A stretch of DNA of 64,000 nucleotides from JBBQXK01 sp052387255 (lineage in GTDB: Bacteria; Pseudomonadota; Alphaproteobacteria; Rhodobacterales; Rhodobacteraceae): NCBI GenBank assembly GCA_052387255.1, contig JBQTJI010000081.1, positions 5,738 through 69,737 of the forward strand, read 5' to 3'. Position numbers and translations under genes: made by a program. Within the stretch, counting starts at the first letter, position 1. Each line of letters starts with the position of its first letter. Positions 7,258 to 15,732 of the stretch are shown here, piece after piece. Below the pieces are notes generated by a model. That model was not told the DNA's origin, made no database searches, and saw nothing but the letters and a program-made list of their open reading frames with translations.

Positions 7258-8148
7258 TCAGGCGCGGATGACCGGCACGCGGCTTGCCGCCAGATGTGTA
7301 ACATCGCCGTGAACAACCAGCCGCGCAGCACCCAGAAGGTCGGCCAGCCACAGCGCCAGGTCCACCGGTGCGCGTGACGGCGGTCCCTGCACCGCATCCA
7401 GCACCAGTTTCGACGGCGCCCAGACCACCGTCCGCCCGTGGCGCATCGCCCAGTCGATCTCGGTCCGCGTCTCGACCACCACGCAGCGCGCATCGCGCGC
7501 AGCCAGCACCCAGGCATTCTGTTCGATCGCCAGAAGGTCGATGCGGCCCTGCGTCGGCCTGTGCCCCGTGACGGGCCGCGCCAGGTCGGGCGGTCCCAGC
7601 GTCAGGATCACCGGCCCTTCCCGTTCCCATGCCGACAACCGCGCCGCCAGGTCAGGCGCGGCAATCGCGGCATTGTCCAGAAACACCACCAGCGGACGCG
7701 GCGCATCCCCCGGCACCGACGGCATCTCGGACCGCGACCGCACGATCTCGACCCCCAGGGCATAGGGGCCGATGTCCAGCTTTTCGATCCGCAGGAACAC
7801 GCGCAACGCCTGGGGGGCCGCAAGGATGCGCGCGGCCACCCCGTCGGCCAGCGTTTCCAAGAGGTTCAGGCGACCCGTGGCCAGTTCCGCCGCAATCGCC
7901 TCGGTGATGCGGTCATAGGACAGGATGCGGTCGACGTCGTCGTTCAGCGGCCCCGCAGGCCCGACCTCGACCACGACATTGAAGCGCAGCCTCTGGCGCG
8001 CGCCCCGTTCCTGCTGGAACGCCCCGATATCTGCCTCAACCACATGATCGCGCAGCGAAATCCTGTCGGGCGGCGCGGCTCGGCCGAAGGCGACCGCACG
8101 GTCCTCGGGGTGGGCGAAAGCCACGGAAAGGTCATCGCTGTCGGTCAT
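7258..8148 (-). CDS. folB: Dihydroneopterin aldolase-like protein with C-terminal extension
   Basis: A 296-residue protein. The N-terminal half carries the FolB fold: ISLRDHVVEADIGAFQQER, RFNVVVEV, ILSYDRITEAI and LLETLADGVAARIL, including the conserved ETLA glutamate region. FolB makes 6-hydroxymethyl-dihydropterin in folate synthesis, which fits its place before folP. Roughly residues 145-296 are a second region: LVVFLDNAAIAAPD, AIEQNAWVLAAR, then VVWAPSKLVL and LALWLADLLGAARLVV. This recalls the small amino-acid-kinase-like domain of the archaeal MfnE type but lacks an obvious nucleotide motif. The start at 8148 has GGAAG upstream; ATG 8178 is an alternative. Confidence 0.8.
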   Translation of the reverse strand: MTDSDDLSVAFAHPEDRAVAFGRAAPPDRISLRDHVVEADIGAFQQERGARQRLRFNVVVEVGPAGPLNDDVDRILSYDRITEAIAAELATGRLNLLETLADGVAARILAAPQALRVFLRIEKLDIGPYALGVEIVRSRSEMPSVPGDAPRPLVVFLDNAAIAAPDLAARLSAWEREGPVILTLGPPDLARPVTGHRPTQGRIDLLAIEQNAWVLAARDARCVVVETRTEIDWAMRHGRTVVWAPSKLVLDAVQGPPSRAPVDLALWLADLLGAARLVVHGDVTHLAASRVPVIRA

Positions 8149-8243
8149 GCAGGGCTTCCGGAACACGCCAGATGCCATCGTCGCACCTCGCCTGTCCCCT
8201 GCCTGCATCGGTTGCGGCGGTCAAGGCCGCAGTCGCGACACCG

Positions 8244-8930
8244 TCAGTTGACGACGGCGGCGGGCCGGGCTCCCGGCTGGCGGTAGAACAGGTGTGCGCC
8301 GATGGCTGCGGTGCGCGGGAACCGGTTCGCCCAGCCGGGGCGCACCGCGCGGGTGTGGAAATGCGTGGCCCCGTCGGTCAGCATGCGCGGCGCGCCGCCC
8401 AGCAGCGCCGCCGCGATCTTGCCTGCCGTGCGGATCGCCTGGGGGTCGCGCATCACATCGGCCCGCCCGTCGCAGACGTAAGAGAACTGGCACCCGCCGC
8501 CGCCCCGCTGCCCGACCACGCCGCAGATGCTGCGCGGGAACAGCCCGCTCGCCGCACGGTTGACGATGACCTCGGCCACCGCGACCTGGCCCGGCACTGT
8601 CTCGCCCCGCGCCTCGAAATAGATGGCCTTGGTCAGGCACGCCCATTCCGCGCCGCCCTTGGCCACGGGCTGCGCGGCCAGCCAGGCCGCATCGGGGCGA
8701 AACGCCACGGCCTTGGCCGTCTTGGCGGGTTTCGCGGCAACCGCCTTGCGCGGGGCCAGCGGCTGGTCCGGCAAGGCCGCCATGGCGTTCGTCTCGGCCC
8801 CCAGAAGGGCTGCCACCGCCTGGGTTGCGGCCCGGGGATCGGTCGCCGTGCTGGTCGTCGTCTCGGCCGCCGCCGCCCCGGCCAGCGACAGCAATGCCAA
8901 GATCACGACATGCCGGATTGTCATCGTCAT
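8244..8930 (-). CDS. Secreted cell-wall hydrolase, SleB (Hydrolase_2) family
   Basis: A 228-residue exported protein. Residues 1-22 form a signal peptide (VVILALLSLAGAAAA, cleaved before ETTT), followed by an Ala/Lys-rich linker to about residue 85 and then the SleB-type domain. Domain motifs are CLTKAIYFEARGE with the presumed catalytic glutamate, QVAVAEVIVNRA, and CQFSYVCDG, with two cysteine pairs. SleB-family proteins are lytic transglycosylase-like peptidoglycan hydrolases; outside spore formers they act in wall turnover. It stands alone between folB and ppdK, with a relatively AT-rich upstream gap (8931-9099) that probably holds its promoter. Confidence 0.85.
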   Translation of the reverse strand: MTMTIRHVVILALLSLAGAAAAETTTSTATDPRAATQAVAALLGAETNAMAALPDQPLAPRKAVAAKPAKTAKAVAFRPDAAWLAAQPVAKGGAEWACLTKAIYFEARGETVPGQVAVAEVIVNRAASGLFPRSICGVVGQRGGGGCQFSYVCDGRADVMRDPQAIRTAGKIAAALLGGAPRMLTDGATHFHTRAVRPGWANRFPRTAAIGAHLFYRQPGARPAAVVN

Positions 8931-9099
8931 CCCCCCGCCGGTTCCGGTTGACGCGCCGACGAAGTTGAACTTCGCCCCGCAAGGTACCAGCGGGCTTGGT
9001 TAATGACGAAACGGGAACCTGTAAACGGAAGGGAGCCAAACTCGGCAATATCGGCAGAAACCCGCCGACACTATTGAGTCCAAATCTGAAACAATCGCT

Positions 9100-11664
9100 T
9101 CAGAGCGTTGTTATCGCAGGGTTATCCGCCTTACGATCCAGCAACGCCAGATGCGCCGCAGCCAGCCGCGCCTGCGGCACGCGGTAGGGCGAGCAGGACA
9201 CATAATCGAACCCCGCCTTGCGGCAGAAGGCAATCGATTCGGGGTTGCCGCCGTGTTCGCCGCAGATCGACAGCGTCAGGTCGCCCCGCGTCGCCCGCCC
9301 CCGTTCCGCCCCCATCAACAGCAACTCGCCCACCCCGTCCACGTCCAGCACATGGAACGGGTCCTCGGGGAACACGCCCTGCTGGACATAGGTGTTCATG
9401 AACCGCCCCGCGTCGTCGCGGCTCAGCCCATAGGTCATCTGCGTCAGGTCGTTGGTCCCGAACGACAGGAACGCCGCATGCTGCGCAATCTCGCCCGCCC
9501 GCAGCGCGGCGCGCGGCGTTTCCACCATCACCCCCAGCCGGAACGAGAATTCGCGCCGCGTCTGGGTGCGCACCATCGCCGCCACGGCATCGATGCGGGT
9601 CTTGACCAGTTCCACCTCGCGCCGCGCCGACACCAGCGGGATCATCACCTCGGGCACCACGGTGGCACCCCGCCGCCCGACCTCGACCGTCGCCTCGAAG
9701 ATCGCCTGCGCCTGCATGTCGTGGATTTCCGGCAGCACCACGCCCAGCCGGACGCCGCGCATTCCCAGCATCGGATTGAACTCGGTCAGGCTTTCCGCGC
9801 GCCGCGTCACCTCGGACAAGGGCCGGTCCAGCGCCTCGGCCAGTTCGCGCAGGCCTTCGCGCGACTGCGGCAGGAATTCGTGCAGGGGGGGGTCGAACAG
9901 GCGGATGCAGACGGGCAATCCGGCCATGATTTCGAACAGTTGCACGAAATCGTCGCGTTGCATCGGCAGGATCCGCGCCAGCGACCCCGCACGGTCCTTG
10001 GCCGTGTCGGCAAAAATCATCTCGCGCATCGCGACCAGGCGATCCTCGTCAAAGAACATGTGTTCGGTGCGGCAGAGGCCGATCCCCTGCGCCTCGAACC
10101 GCCGGGCGGTCGCGGCATCGGCGGGCGTGTCGGCATTCGCGCGAATGCCGATGTCGCGCACGGCATCTGCCCAGCCCAGCAGCGTGCGGAACGTGTCATC
10201 GAGCGCAGGCGGCAGCATTTCCGCCGCGCCCGCCAGCACCTCGCCCGTGGTGCCATCGACCGTGATCGTGTCGCCCTCGCGGAACACCCGGCCGTCCTTG
10301 GCGGTCAGCTTGCGCTCTTTGCCGTCAAAGCGCAGTTCGGACGCGCCCACGATGCAGGGCAGGCCCAGGCCCCGCCCGATCACGGCGGCGTGGCTGGTCA
10401 TGCCGCCCCGTTCGGTCAGCACACCCACACTGGAATGCATCCCCCGGATGTCCTCGGGCGCGGTTTCGCGCCGCACCAGGATGCAGGGCTCGCCCCGTGC
10501 CGCCGAAGCCTGCGCCGCCTGCGAGGAAAACACGATCCTGCCCGTCGCCCCCCCCGGACTGGCCGCCATCCCCCGCGCGAACACGTCACGCGCCACGCGC
10601 GGATCGACCTGCGGGTGCAAAAGCTCGGACAGCGCGCGCGGCTCGACCCGCAGCACGGCGTCGTCGCGGCTGATGATGCCGTCCTCGGCCAGCGCCACCG
10701 CGATGCGCAGCGCCGCGCGCGACGACCGGGGCACGCGCACCGCGTCGATCACCGCCAGCCGCCCGTCCTCGACCGTGAACTCGACCTGCATCTCCTCGCG
10801 CAGGCGTTGGCGGCAGGCGGCCCCGTGGCGCACCAGGTCGGCAAAGACTTCGGGCGCGATGTCCTCCAGCGCGGCCCCGCGCGGATCGCGCGTGAGGTAC
10901 AGCGCCTCGGACCCCGTCAGCGCATCGCGCCCCTGGCTCTGGCTGAGGTAGCGGCCCTTGACCAGCGGCCCCCCCGTCACCGGATCGACGAACTGGATCA
11001 CCCCCGACCCCGACAGGCCCTGCCCGATGCCCTGCGCCATGGCCTGCACGATCAGGCCCAGCCCCGCCCCCTCGGGCGCGCCCTTGGCCTGGCGCAAGAG
11101 GCGCGCGCTGGTGCCCTCCCAGGCCCGCGCCATCGAGCGCAGCACCTCGGACAGCTGGTGCGCCGGGTCCTCGGGGAAAGGTTCGTCCATCTCGTCGCGA
11201 TAGGCGCGCAGCGCCTCGCGCAAGCTGTCGGCACTGGGCGTCTGGCCGGCGAACATCTCGGGGTCCAGCCGCGCGACATGCACGGCGTAGCCCTGCACGA
11301 ACCGCAGGTACAGCTTGTCCGCCGCCGCCTGCCCATGGGTTTCCGCCAGCCGCGCATGGCGGGCCGCGTTCAGGCCGATGTTCAGCACGGTCGAAGGCCC
11401 GCCCCAGTCGGAATTCTCAGGGCTGGGGCGCACCGACACCAGCGGTGCCTCGCCGAAATGCGACAGGATCGCGCGCGTGTCGGGCATCTGGCCCGATGCA
11501 ATGGCACGCACCGTCGCCACCGGCAGCGCCACCGTCTGCGGCACCGGCAGGTCCATCCGCACCAGCCGCTGCAGACACTTCGCCCGCCACCCATGCGTCA
11601 CCGCCGCGATCCGCGCCGAGGGCGTGATCACCGCGAAATCGGCGATGGGATCGTGTTTCTGCAC
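9100..11664 (-). CDS. ppdK: Pyruvate phosphate dikinase-like protein with degenerate ATP domain
   Basis: An 854-residue PPDK homologue. The swivelling phosphohistidine domain (ERGGMTSHAAVIGRG, His about 425) and the PEP/pyruvate barrel (IGLCRTEHMFF, FNPMLGMRGVRLG, FGTNDLTQM, SICGEHGGNPES with Cys about 801) are well kept. PPDK interconverts ATP, phosphate and pyruvate with AMP, PPi and PEP. The N-terminal ATP-grasp half is unusual. The glycine-rich GGKGANL is replaced by HGWRAKCL, VSVRSGA by VSVRPSP, and the LQTRNGKR adenine-site segment by IDAVRVPR. It follows glyS, a placement common in Rhodobacterales. The C-terminal function is secure; full dikinase activity is doubtful. Confidence 0.82.
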   Translation of the reverse strand: MQKHDPIADFAVITPSARIAAVTHGWRAKCLQRLVRMDLPVPQTVALPVATVRAIASGQMPDTRAILSHFGEAPLVSVRPSPENSDWGGPSTVLNIGLNAARHARLAETHGQAAADKLYLRFVQGYAVHVARLDPEMFAGQTPSADSLREALRAYRDEMDEPFPEDPAHQLSEVLRSMARAWEGTSARLLRQAKGAPEGAGLGLIVQAMAQGIGQGLSGSGVIQFVDPVTGGPLVKGRYLSQSQGRDALTGSEALYLTRDPRGAALEDIAPEVFADLVRHGAACRQRLREEMQVEFTVEDGRLAVIDAVRVPRSSRAALRIAVALAEDGIISRDDAVLRVEPRALSELLHPQVDPRVARDVFARGMAASPGGATGRIVFSSQAAQASAARGEPCILVRRETAPEDIRGMHSSVGVLTERGGMTSHAAVIGRGLGLPCIVGASELRFDGKERKLTAKDGRVFREGDTITVDGTTGEVLAGAAEMLPPALDDTFRTLLGWADAVRDIGIRANADTPADAATARRFEAQGIGLCRTEHMFFDEDRLVAMREMIFADTAKDRAGSLARILPMQRDDFVQLFEIMAGLPVCIRLFDPPLHEFLPQSREGLRELAEALDRPLSEVTRRAESLTEFNPMLGMRGVRLGVVLPEIHDMQAQAIFEATVEVGRRGATVVPEVMIPLVSARREVELVKTRIDAVAAMVRTQTRREFSFRLGVMVETPRAALRAGEIAQHAAFLSFGTNDLTQMTYGLSRDDAGRFMNTYVQQGVFPEDPFHVLDVDGVGELLLMGAERGRATRGDLTLSICGEHGGNPESIAFCRKAGFDYVSCSPYRVPQARLAAAHLALLDRKADNPAITTL

Positions 11665-11749
11665 TGCGGCGACTTTCCAGGTGTCGCCTCACCTTACGCC
11701 GAATCGCCCATTGTGCAAGCGCAGCATTGACGGGGGGGCACACGCCGTT

Positions 11750-11799
11750 GGTCGGGGCTTGCCCCGACTCCTGCGCAAGCGTGGGGGCAAGCCCCGACC
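11750..11799. repeat. Inverted repeat between glyS and ppdK
   Basis: Perfect 16-base arms, 11750-11765 (GGTCGGGGCTTGCCCC) and 11784-11799, enclose an 18-base loop. The arm also contains its own GGGGC/GCCCC palindrome. It lies in the 154-base gap between the glyS stop and the ppdK start (both on the minus strand). It would form a strong hairpin that could end the glyS transcript or be a dispersed intergenic repeat. No U-tract follows. Confidence 0.65.
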
Positions 11800-11818
11800 T
11801 ACGAGACGCGTCCGCCCC

Positions 11819-14047
11819 CTACCCCTCGATCTTGGTCAGATCGGCCACCTGCCCACAGATCGTGCGGATGCGGTGCAAGAGGTTCAGCCGGTTGCGGCGC
11901 ACAACCGCGTTGTCGGTATTCACCTGCACGGCGGTAAAGAAGGCATCGAGCGGCGCACGCAAGCCGGCCATCGCCTGCATCGCCGAGGCGAAATCCTCGG
12001 CCCGCATCGCCGGGGCGATGACGGTCTCGGCGGCATCGAGTGCGGCGAACAGGGCGCGTTCCTCGGGGCCTTCCGCGAACTTGGGGTCGGGGCCATAGGA
12101 GTATTCGACGCCATCCTTGGCCTCGGCCTGCGTCAGGATGTTGTTGGCCCGCTTGAACCCCTGCAACAGATTCGCGCCGTCGTCGGTTTTCAGCGTCGCC
12201 GACAGCGCCTGCGCGCGATTGACCAGCAGGGTCAGGTCGTCGTTGCCGGGCATGGCGAGGCAGGCGTCGATGACGTCGTGGCGAATGGACTGGTCCTTGA
12301 GGTAGACCTTGAGGCGGTCGTGGAGGAAGGCGAGTAGGTCGGACCTCAGCAGTCGTATCAAAGCAACGATGAGCTTACCCTTCTCCGACTCCAAGGGAGC
12401 GACATTTGAAGATATCTTTTCAAATGCTTTTTCTGCTTCGCTATCTAGGCCCGCGCTTGAAAATGCCAAATGGGCGGTTTCTGCGTGTGTCTGAAGGATG
12501 CGACCTTCGCCTTGGCCAACAATGTAGGCAATAGGACCCCCAAGTATCTTCTTAAGTGACAACCGCACCCCATTCCCCACCACCAACCGGATCACCCCCA
12601 ACGCCGCCCTTCGCAGCGCAAACGGGTCCTTGCTCCCCGTCGGCTTCTCATCAATCGCCCAGAACCCGGTCAGCGTGTCGATCTTGTCGGCCAGCGCCAC
12701 GGCCACCGACACAGGCTCGACCGGCACCGCGTCCGAAGGCCCCAGCGGCGAATAGTGGTCGCGGGCGGCCAGCGCCACCTCTACGCCCAACCCCGCCTCG
12801 CGGGCATAATACATCCCCATCAGCCCCTGCAACTCGGGGAACTCGCCCACCATGGCCGAGCGCAGGTCGGCCTTCGCCACCCGCGCGGCCTGTTCGGCAA
12901 GCGCAGGATCGGCCCCGACCATGGGCGCGATCTCGCGCGCCAGCGCCGCAATGCGTTCCACCCGGTCGGCCTGCGAGCCGAGCTTGTTGTGGAAGGTGAC
13001 CGCCTTCAGCCCCTCCAGCCACTCCCCCATCCCGGCCTTCGCCACGCGCAGGTCGTTCTCCCAGAAGAACCGCGCATCCGAAAGCCGCGCCGACAGCACC
13101 TTCTGGTTGCCCTTCAGGATCGTCGCGCCATCGTCGGCCGTCACCGTGTTGGCGACGGTGACAAAGCCCTCGATCCGCCCGGTCCGGGGGTTCCGCACCG
13201 AAAAGAACTTCTGGTGTTCGCGCATCGACGTCTGCAGCACCTCGGGCGGCAGTCCCAGGAACGCCTCGCCGATCCGCCCCATCAGCGGCACCGGCCATTC
13301 GACCAGCCCCGCCACCTCGGTCAGAAGGCCCGCGTCCTCGACCACCTCGAACCCTTGCGCAAAGGCCAGCGTCTCGGCCCCCTGGCGGATCGCGGCCTGC
13401 CGTTCGGCCGGGTCCAGCATCACGTGGGCGCGGCGCAGGCGCGCCGCATAGTCGTCGAACGAGCGCACGGCAATGCGGCCCGGCGACAGGAACCGGTGGC
13501 CCCCCGTCGTGTCGCCCGCGACGATGCCGTCCACCTCCAGCGGCACCACGCTGGCCCCGGCTTCGTCGGTCAGGATGCACAGGATGGATGTCAGCGGCCG
13601 CACCCAGCGCAACGTCCCCGACCCCCAGCGCATCGACTTCGGCCAGGGGAAGGCGCGGATCGCGGCCTCCAGCACCTCGGCCACGATGGCGGCGGCGGGG
13701 CGGCCCGGTTTCTCGATCACGGCGAAGTAGACCTGCGCCTTGCCCTGGTCGCGCACCACCAACCGGTCCCGCGTCAACCCCGTCGACCGCAGGAACCCCT
13801 CGACCGCCGCCGCGGGCGCATCCGCCCTTGGCCCCTTGCGTTCTTCGGTCTGGCGCGGGCTGGCCGCCGACAGCCCCTCGATGGCCAGCACCAGGCGGCG
13901 GGGTGTCGCGAACGCGCCCGCCGACGCATAGGTCAGCCCCGCCTCGACCAGCCCGTCGGTGACCAGTCGCTTGAGGTCGGCACTGGCGCGGGCCTGCATC
14001 CGGGCGGGGATTTCCTCGGAAAAGAGTTCGATCAGCAGGTCGGGCAT
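11819..14047 (-). CDS. glyS: Glycyl-tRNA synthetase beta subunit
   Basis: A 742-residue beta subunit of the heterotetrameric bacterial GlyRS, which binds tRNA-Gly and cooperates with GlyQ to charge it. Hallmarks are the opening MPDLLIELFSEEIPARMQ, LPLPKSMRW-like FPWPKSMRWGSGTLRWVRP, FLGLPPEVLQTSMREHQKFF, and the C-terminal anticodon-binding part ending VNTDNAVVRRNRLNLLHRI. The start at 14047 is set by homology; sequence up to 14128 is shadow. A segment of about 210 bases (roughly 12345-12560, residues about 496-567) has clearly lower GC and rarer codons than the rest of the gene and sits between conserved blocks. Confidence 0.94.
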   Translation of the reverse strand: MPDLLIELFSEEIPARMQARASADLKRLVTDGLVEAGLTYASAGAFATPRRLVLAIEGLSAASPRQTEERKGPRADAPAAAVEGFLRSTGLTRDRLVVRDQGKAQVYFAVIEKPGRPAAAIVAEVLEAAIRAFPWPKSMRWGSGTLRWVRPLTSILCILTDEAGASVVPLEVDGIVAGDTTGGHRFLSPGRIAVRSFDDYAARLRRAHVMLDPAERQAAIRQGAETLAFAQGFEVVEDAGLLTEVAGLVEWPVPLMGRIGEAFLGLPPEVLQTSMREHQKFFSVRNPRTGRIEGFVTVANTVTADDGATILKGNQKVLSARLSDARFFWENDLRVAKAGMGEWLEGLKAVTFHNKLGSQADRVERIAALAREIAPMVGADPALAEQAARVAKADLRSAMVGEFPELQGLMGMYYAREAGLGVEVALAARDHYSPLGPSDAVPVEPVSVAVALADKIDTLTGFWAIDEKPTGSKDPFALRRAALGVIRLVVGNGVRLSLKKILGGPIAYIVGQGEGRILQTHAETAHLAFSSAGLDSEAEKAFEKISSNVAPLESEKGKLIVALIRLLRSDLLAFLHDRLKVYLKDQSIRHDVIDACLAMPGNDDLTLLVNRAQALSATLKTDDGANLLQGFKRANNILTQAEAKDGVEYSYGPDPKFAEGPEERALFAALDAAETVIAPAMRAEDFASAMQAMAGLRAPLDAFFTAVQVNTDNAVVRRNRLNLLHRIRTICGQVADLTKIEG

Positions 14048-14052
14048 GGCGG

Positions 14053-14577
14053 TCAGTTTCCGAAGGATGCGGGCGGCGGCGGGCAGCCCTCGGGCGCGGG
14101 CTTGCCATCGAAGACGGCCCGTCCGCAAGGGTTGATCTGGTGCCAGGCGTAGGCGCGCCCGTCGGCCATCAGCGCGATCACGCGGTCGATGCCAAAGTGG
14201 ACGTCGCGCTGCCCCAGCACCGCCCGTGCCGTGCCGTCCGCCAGCGCCGCCGCGATGGTCCCAGCGTCATAGCAGGCAAACCAGCCCGGCCCGTTCAGCG
14301 GCTCGGCCGCCGGGTAGGGGGCAAGGTCGGCGACCGGCGGCAACCCCTGCGGCACCAGGCAGGCGCGGTAGCGGATGGGAGAGCTGGCCGCATCGATCCC
14401 CTGGAAATCGCGGGCCACGACGGGCACCTCGGTGCCACCCGACAGCGTGACGCGCAGGTCCGCCGCAGCCTCGGGCGGCAGCGTGGTGTAGAAGGCATAG
14501 ACCTGGACGTAGTACAGCGCCGCGCCGCCGATGAGCGAGGTGAGGACGATGAGAAGGGCGATCGCCTTGCCCCTCAC
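14053..14577 (-). CDS. DUF6446-like single-pass membrane protein
   Basis: A 174-residue protein starting at a GTG that overlaps the glyQ stop (GTGA), giving translational coupling between glyQ and glyS. Residues about 4-24 (KAIALLIVLTSLIGGAALYY) form one membrane segment. The remainder is periplasmic-looking with paired cysteines and a conserved-looking end (YAWHQINPCGRAVFDGKPAP). Small proteins of this kind sit between glyQ and glyS in many Rhodobacterales genomes and have no assigned function. The alternative ATG at 14724 would run deep into glyQ and is rejected. Confidence 0.75.
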   Translation of the reverse strand: MRGKAIALLIVLTSLIGGAALYYVQVYAFYTTLPPEAAADLRVTLSGGTEVPVVARDFQGIDAASSPIRYRACLVPQGLPPVADLAPYPAAEPLNGPGWFACYDAGTIAAALADGTARAVLGQRDVHFGIDRVIALMADGRAYAWHQINPCGRAVFDGKPAPEGCPPPPASFGN

Positions 14578-15500
14578 ACGCCCGCCCCCGCCGCCGTGCC
14601 CACGAACGCATCCGCACACATCTTCGCCAGCGCCCGAACCCGCCCGATGTAGGCCTGCCGCTCGGTCACCGAGATCACGCCGCGCGCGTCCAGAAGGTTG
14701 AACAGGTGGCTGGCCTTGATGCACTGGTCATAGGCCGGGTGCGCCATCACGATGGTGCGGCCCGCAGCGTCCTGCGCCGGGGCCCGCAGCAACCGCCCGC
14801 ACTCCGCCTCGGCATCTTCGAAATGGCGCAGCAGCAAGCCCGTATCCGCCCCCTCGAAGTTGTGGCGCGAGTATTCCTGTTCGGTCTGGCGGAAGATGTC
14901 GCCATAGGTCAGGGGGATCGGGCTGTCAGGATCGTTGAACGGCATGTCCATCACATGGTCGATGCCCAGCACATACATTGCCAGCCGTTCGAGCCCATAG
15001 GTCAGCTCGCCCGAGACCGGCTTGCAGTCGTGCCCGCCGACCTGTTGGAAATAGGTGAACTGCGACACCTCCATGCCGTCGCACCAGACCTCCCACCCCA
15101 GGCCCCAGGCGCCCAGCGTGGGGCTTTCCCAGTCATCCTCGACGAACCGGATGTCGTGCAGGCCGGGGTCGATGCCGATGGCGCGCAAGGACCCCAGATA
15201 CAGGTCCTGCAGATCGGGGGGCGAGGGCTTGATGATGACCTGGTACTGGTAATAGTGCTGCAGCCGGTTCGGATTCTCGCCATAGCGCCCGTCCGTCGGG
15301 CGGCGGCGGGGCTGCACATAGGCCGCCGCCCAGGGCCGGTTGCCCAGGGATCGCAGCGTCGTCGCCGGGTGGAAGGTGCCCGCCCCCACTTCCATGTCAT
15401 AGGGTTGCAGCACGGCGCAGCCCCGCGCGCCCCAATAGGTCATCAGCCGCAGGATGATCTCCTGGAAACTGCGCGGGGGGCTGGCGGATGCGTCGGTCAT
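14574..15500 (-). CDS. glyQ: Glycyl-tRNA synthetase alpha subunit
   Basis: A 308-residue alpha subunit with the family's near-invariant sequence: SFQEIILRLMTYWGARGC, LQPYDMEVGAGTFHPAT, AYVQPRRRPTDGRYGENPNR, QHYYQYQVIIKPSP, SLRAIGIDPGLHDIRFVEDDWE and GWEVWCDGMEVSQFTYFQQ. GlyQ carries the class II active site that forms glycyl-adenylate and works as an alpha2-beta2 enzyme with GlyS. The start at 15500 has AGGA ten bases upstream. The gene heads a minus-strand run glyQ-DUF6446-glyS-ppdK. Confidence 0.96.
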   Translation of the reverse strand: MTDASASPPRSFQEIILRLMTYWGARGCAVLQPYDMEVGAGTFHPATTLRSLGNRPWAAAYVQPRRRPTDGRYGENPNRLQHYYQYQVIIKPSPPDLQDLYLGSLRAIGIDPGLHDIRFVEDDWESPTLGAWGLGWEVWCDGMEVSQFTYFQQVGGHDCKPVSGELTYGLERLAMYVLGIDHVMDMPFNDPDSPIPLTYGDIFRQTEQEYSRHNFEGADTGLLLRHFEDAEAECGRLLRAPAQDAAGRTIVMAHPAYDQCIKASHLFNLLDARGVISVTERQAYIGRVRALAKMCADAFVGTAAGAGV

Positions 15501-15732
15501 TGCAGGGGGGTCCTGTCGGCCAAAGGGTGCGGCCCTCCTTAGGCAGAACACGGGCAGCGGTCAATCTCGGGGGTCGGTCCAGCGGACCAACCTGAAAATT
15601 CCGCAACCGCCGCGCGAAGACACGAAAATTTTGGCGGCAGGGGCCCCTGCCGCCTGCGCCTTGCACTGGCCAAGCCCGGCGGAATATGGTCTGGCGGGGT
15701 AACGGGATTGTGGCAGGGAACGGGCGCGGTAC

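Noticed and set aside
8931..9099. Possible tRNA or small RNA gene in the AT-richer gap upstream of the SleB-type gene
   Set aside because: No cloverleaf, T-loop sequence or terminator hairpin could be drawn; it is probably a promoter region.
9151..11730. 859-codon plus-strand ORF opposite ppdK
   Set aside because: Composition is that of a reverse-complement shadow (His, Arg, Gln), with no recognisable domain, while the minus strand encodes conserved PPDK motifs.
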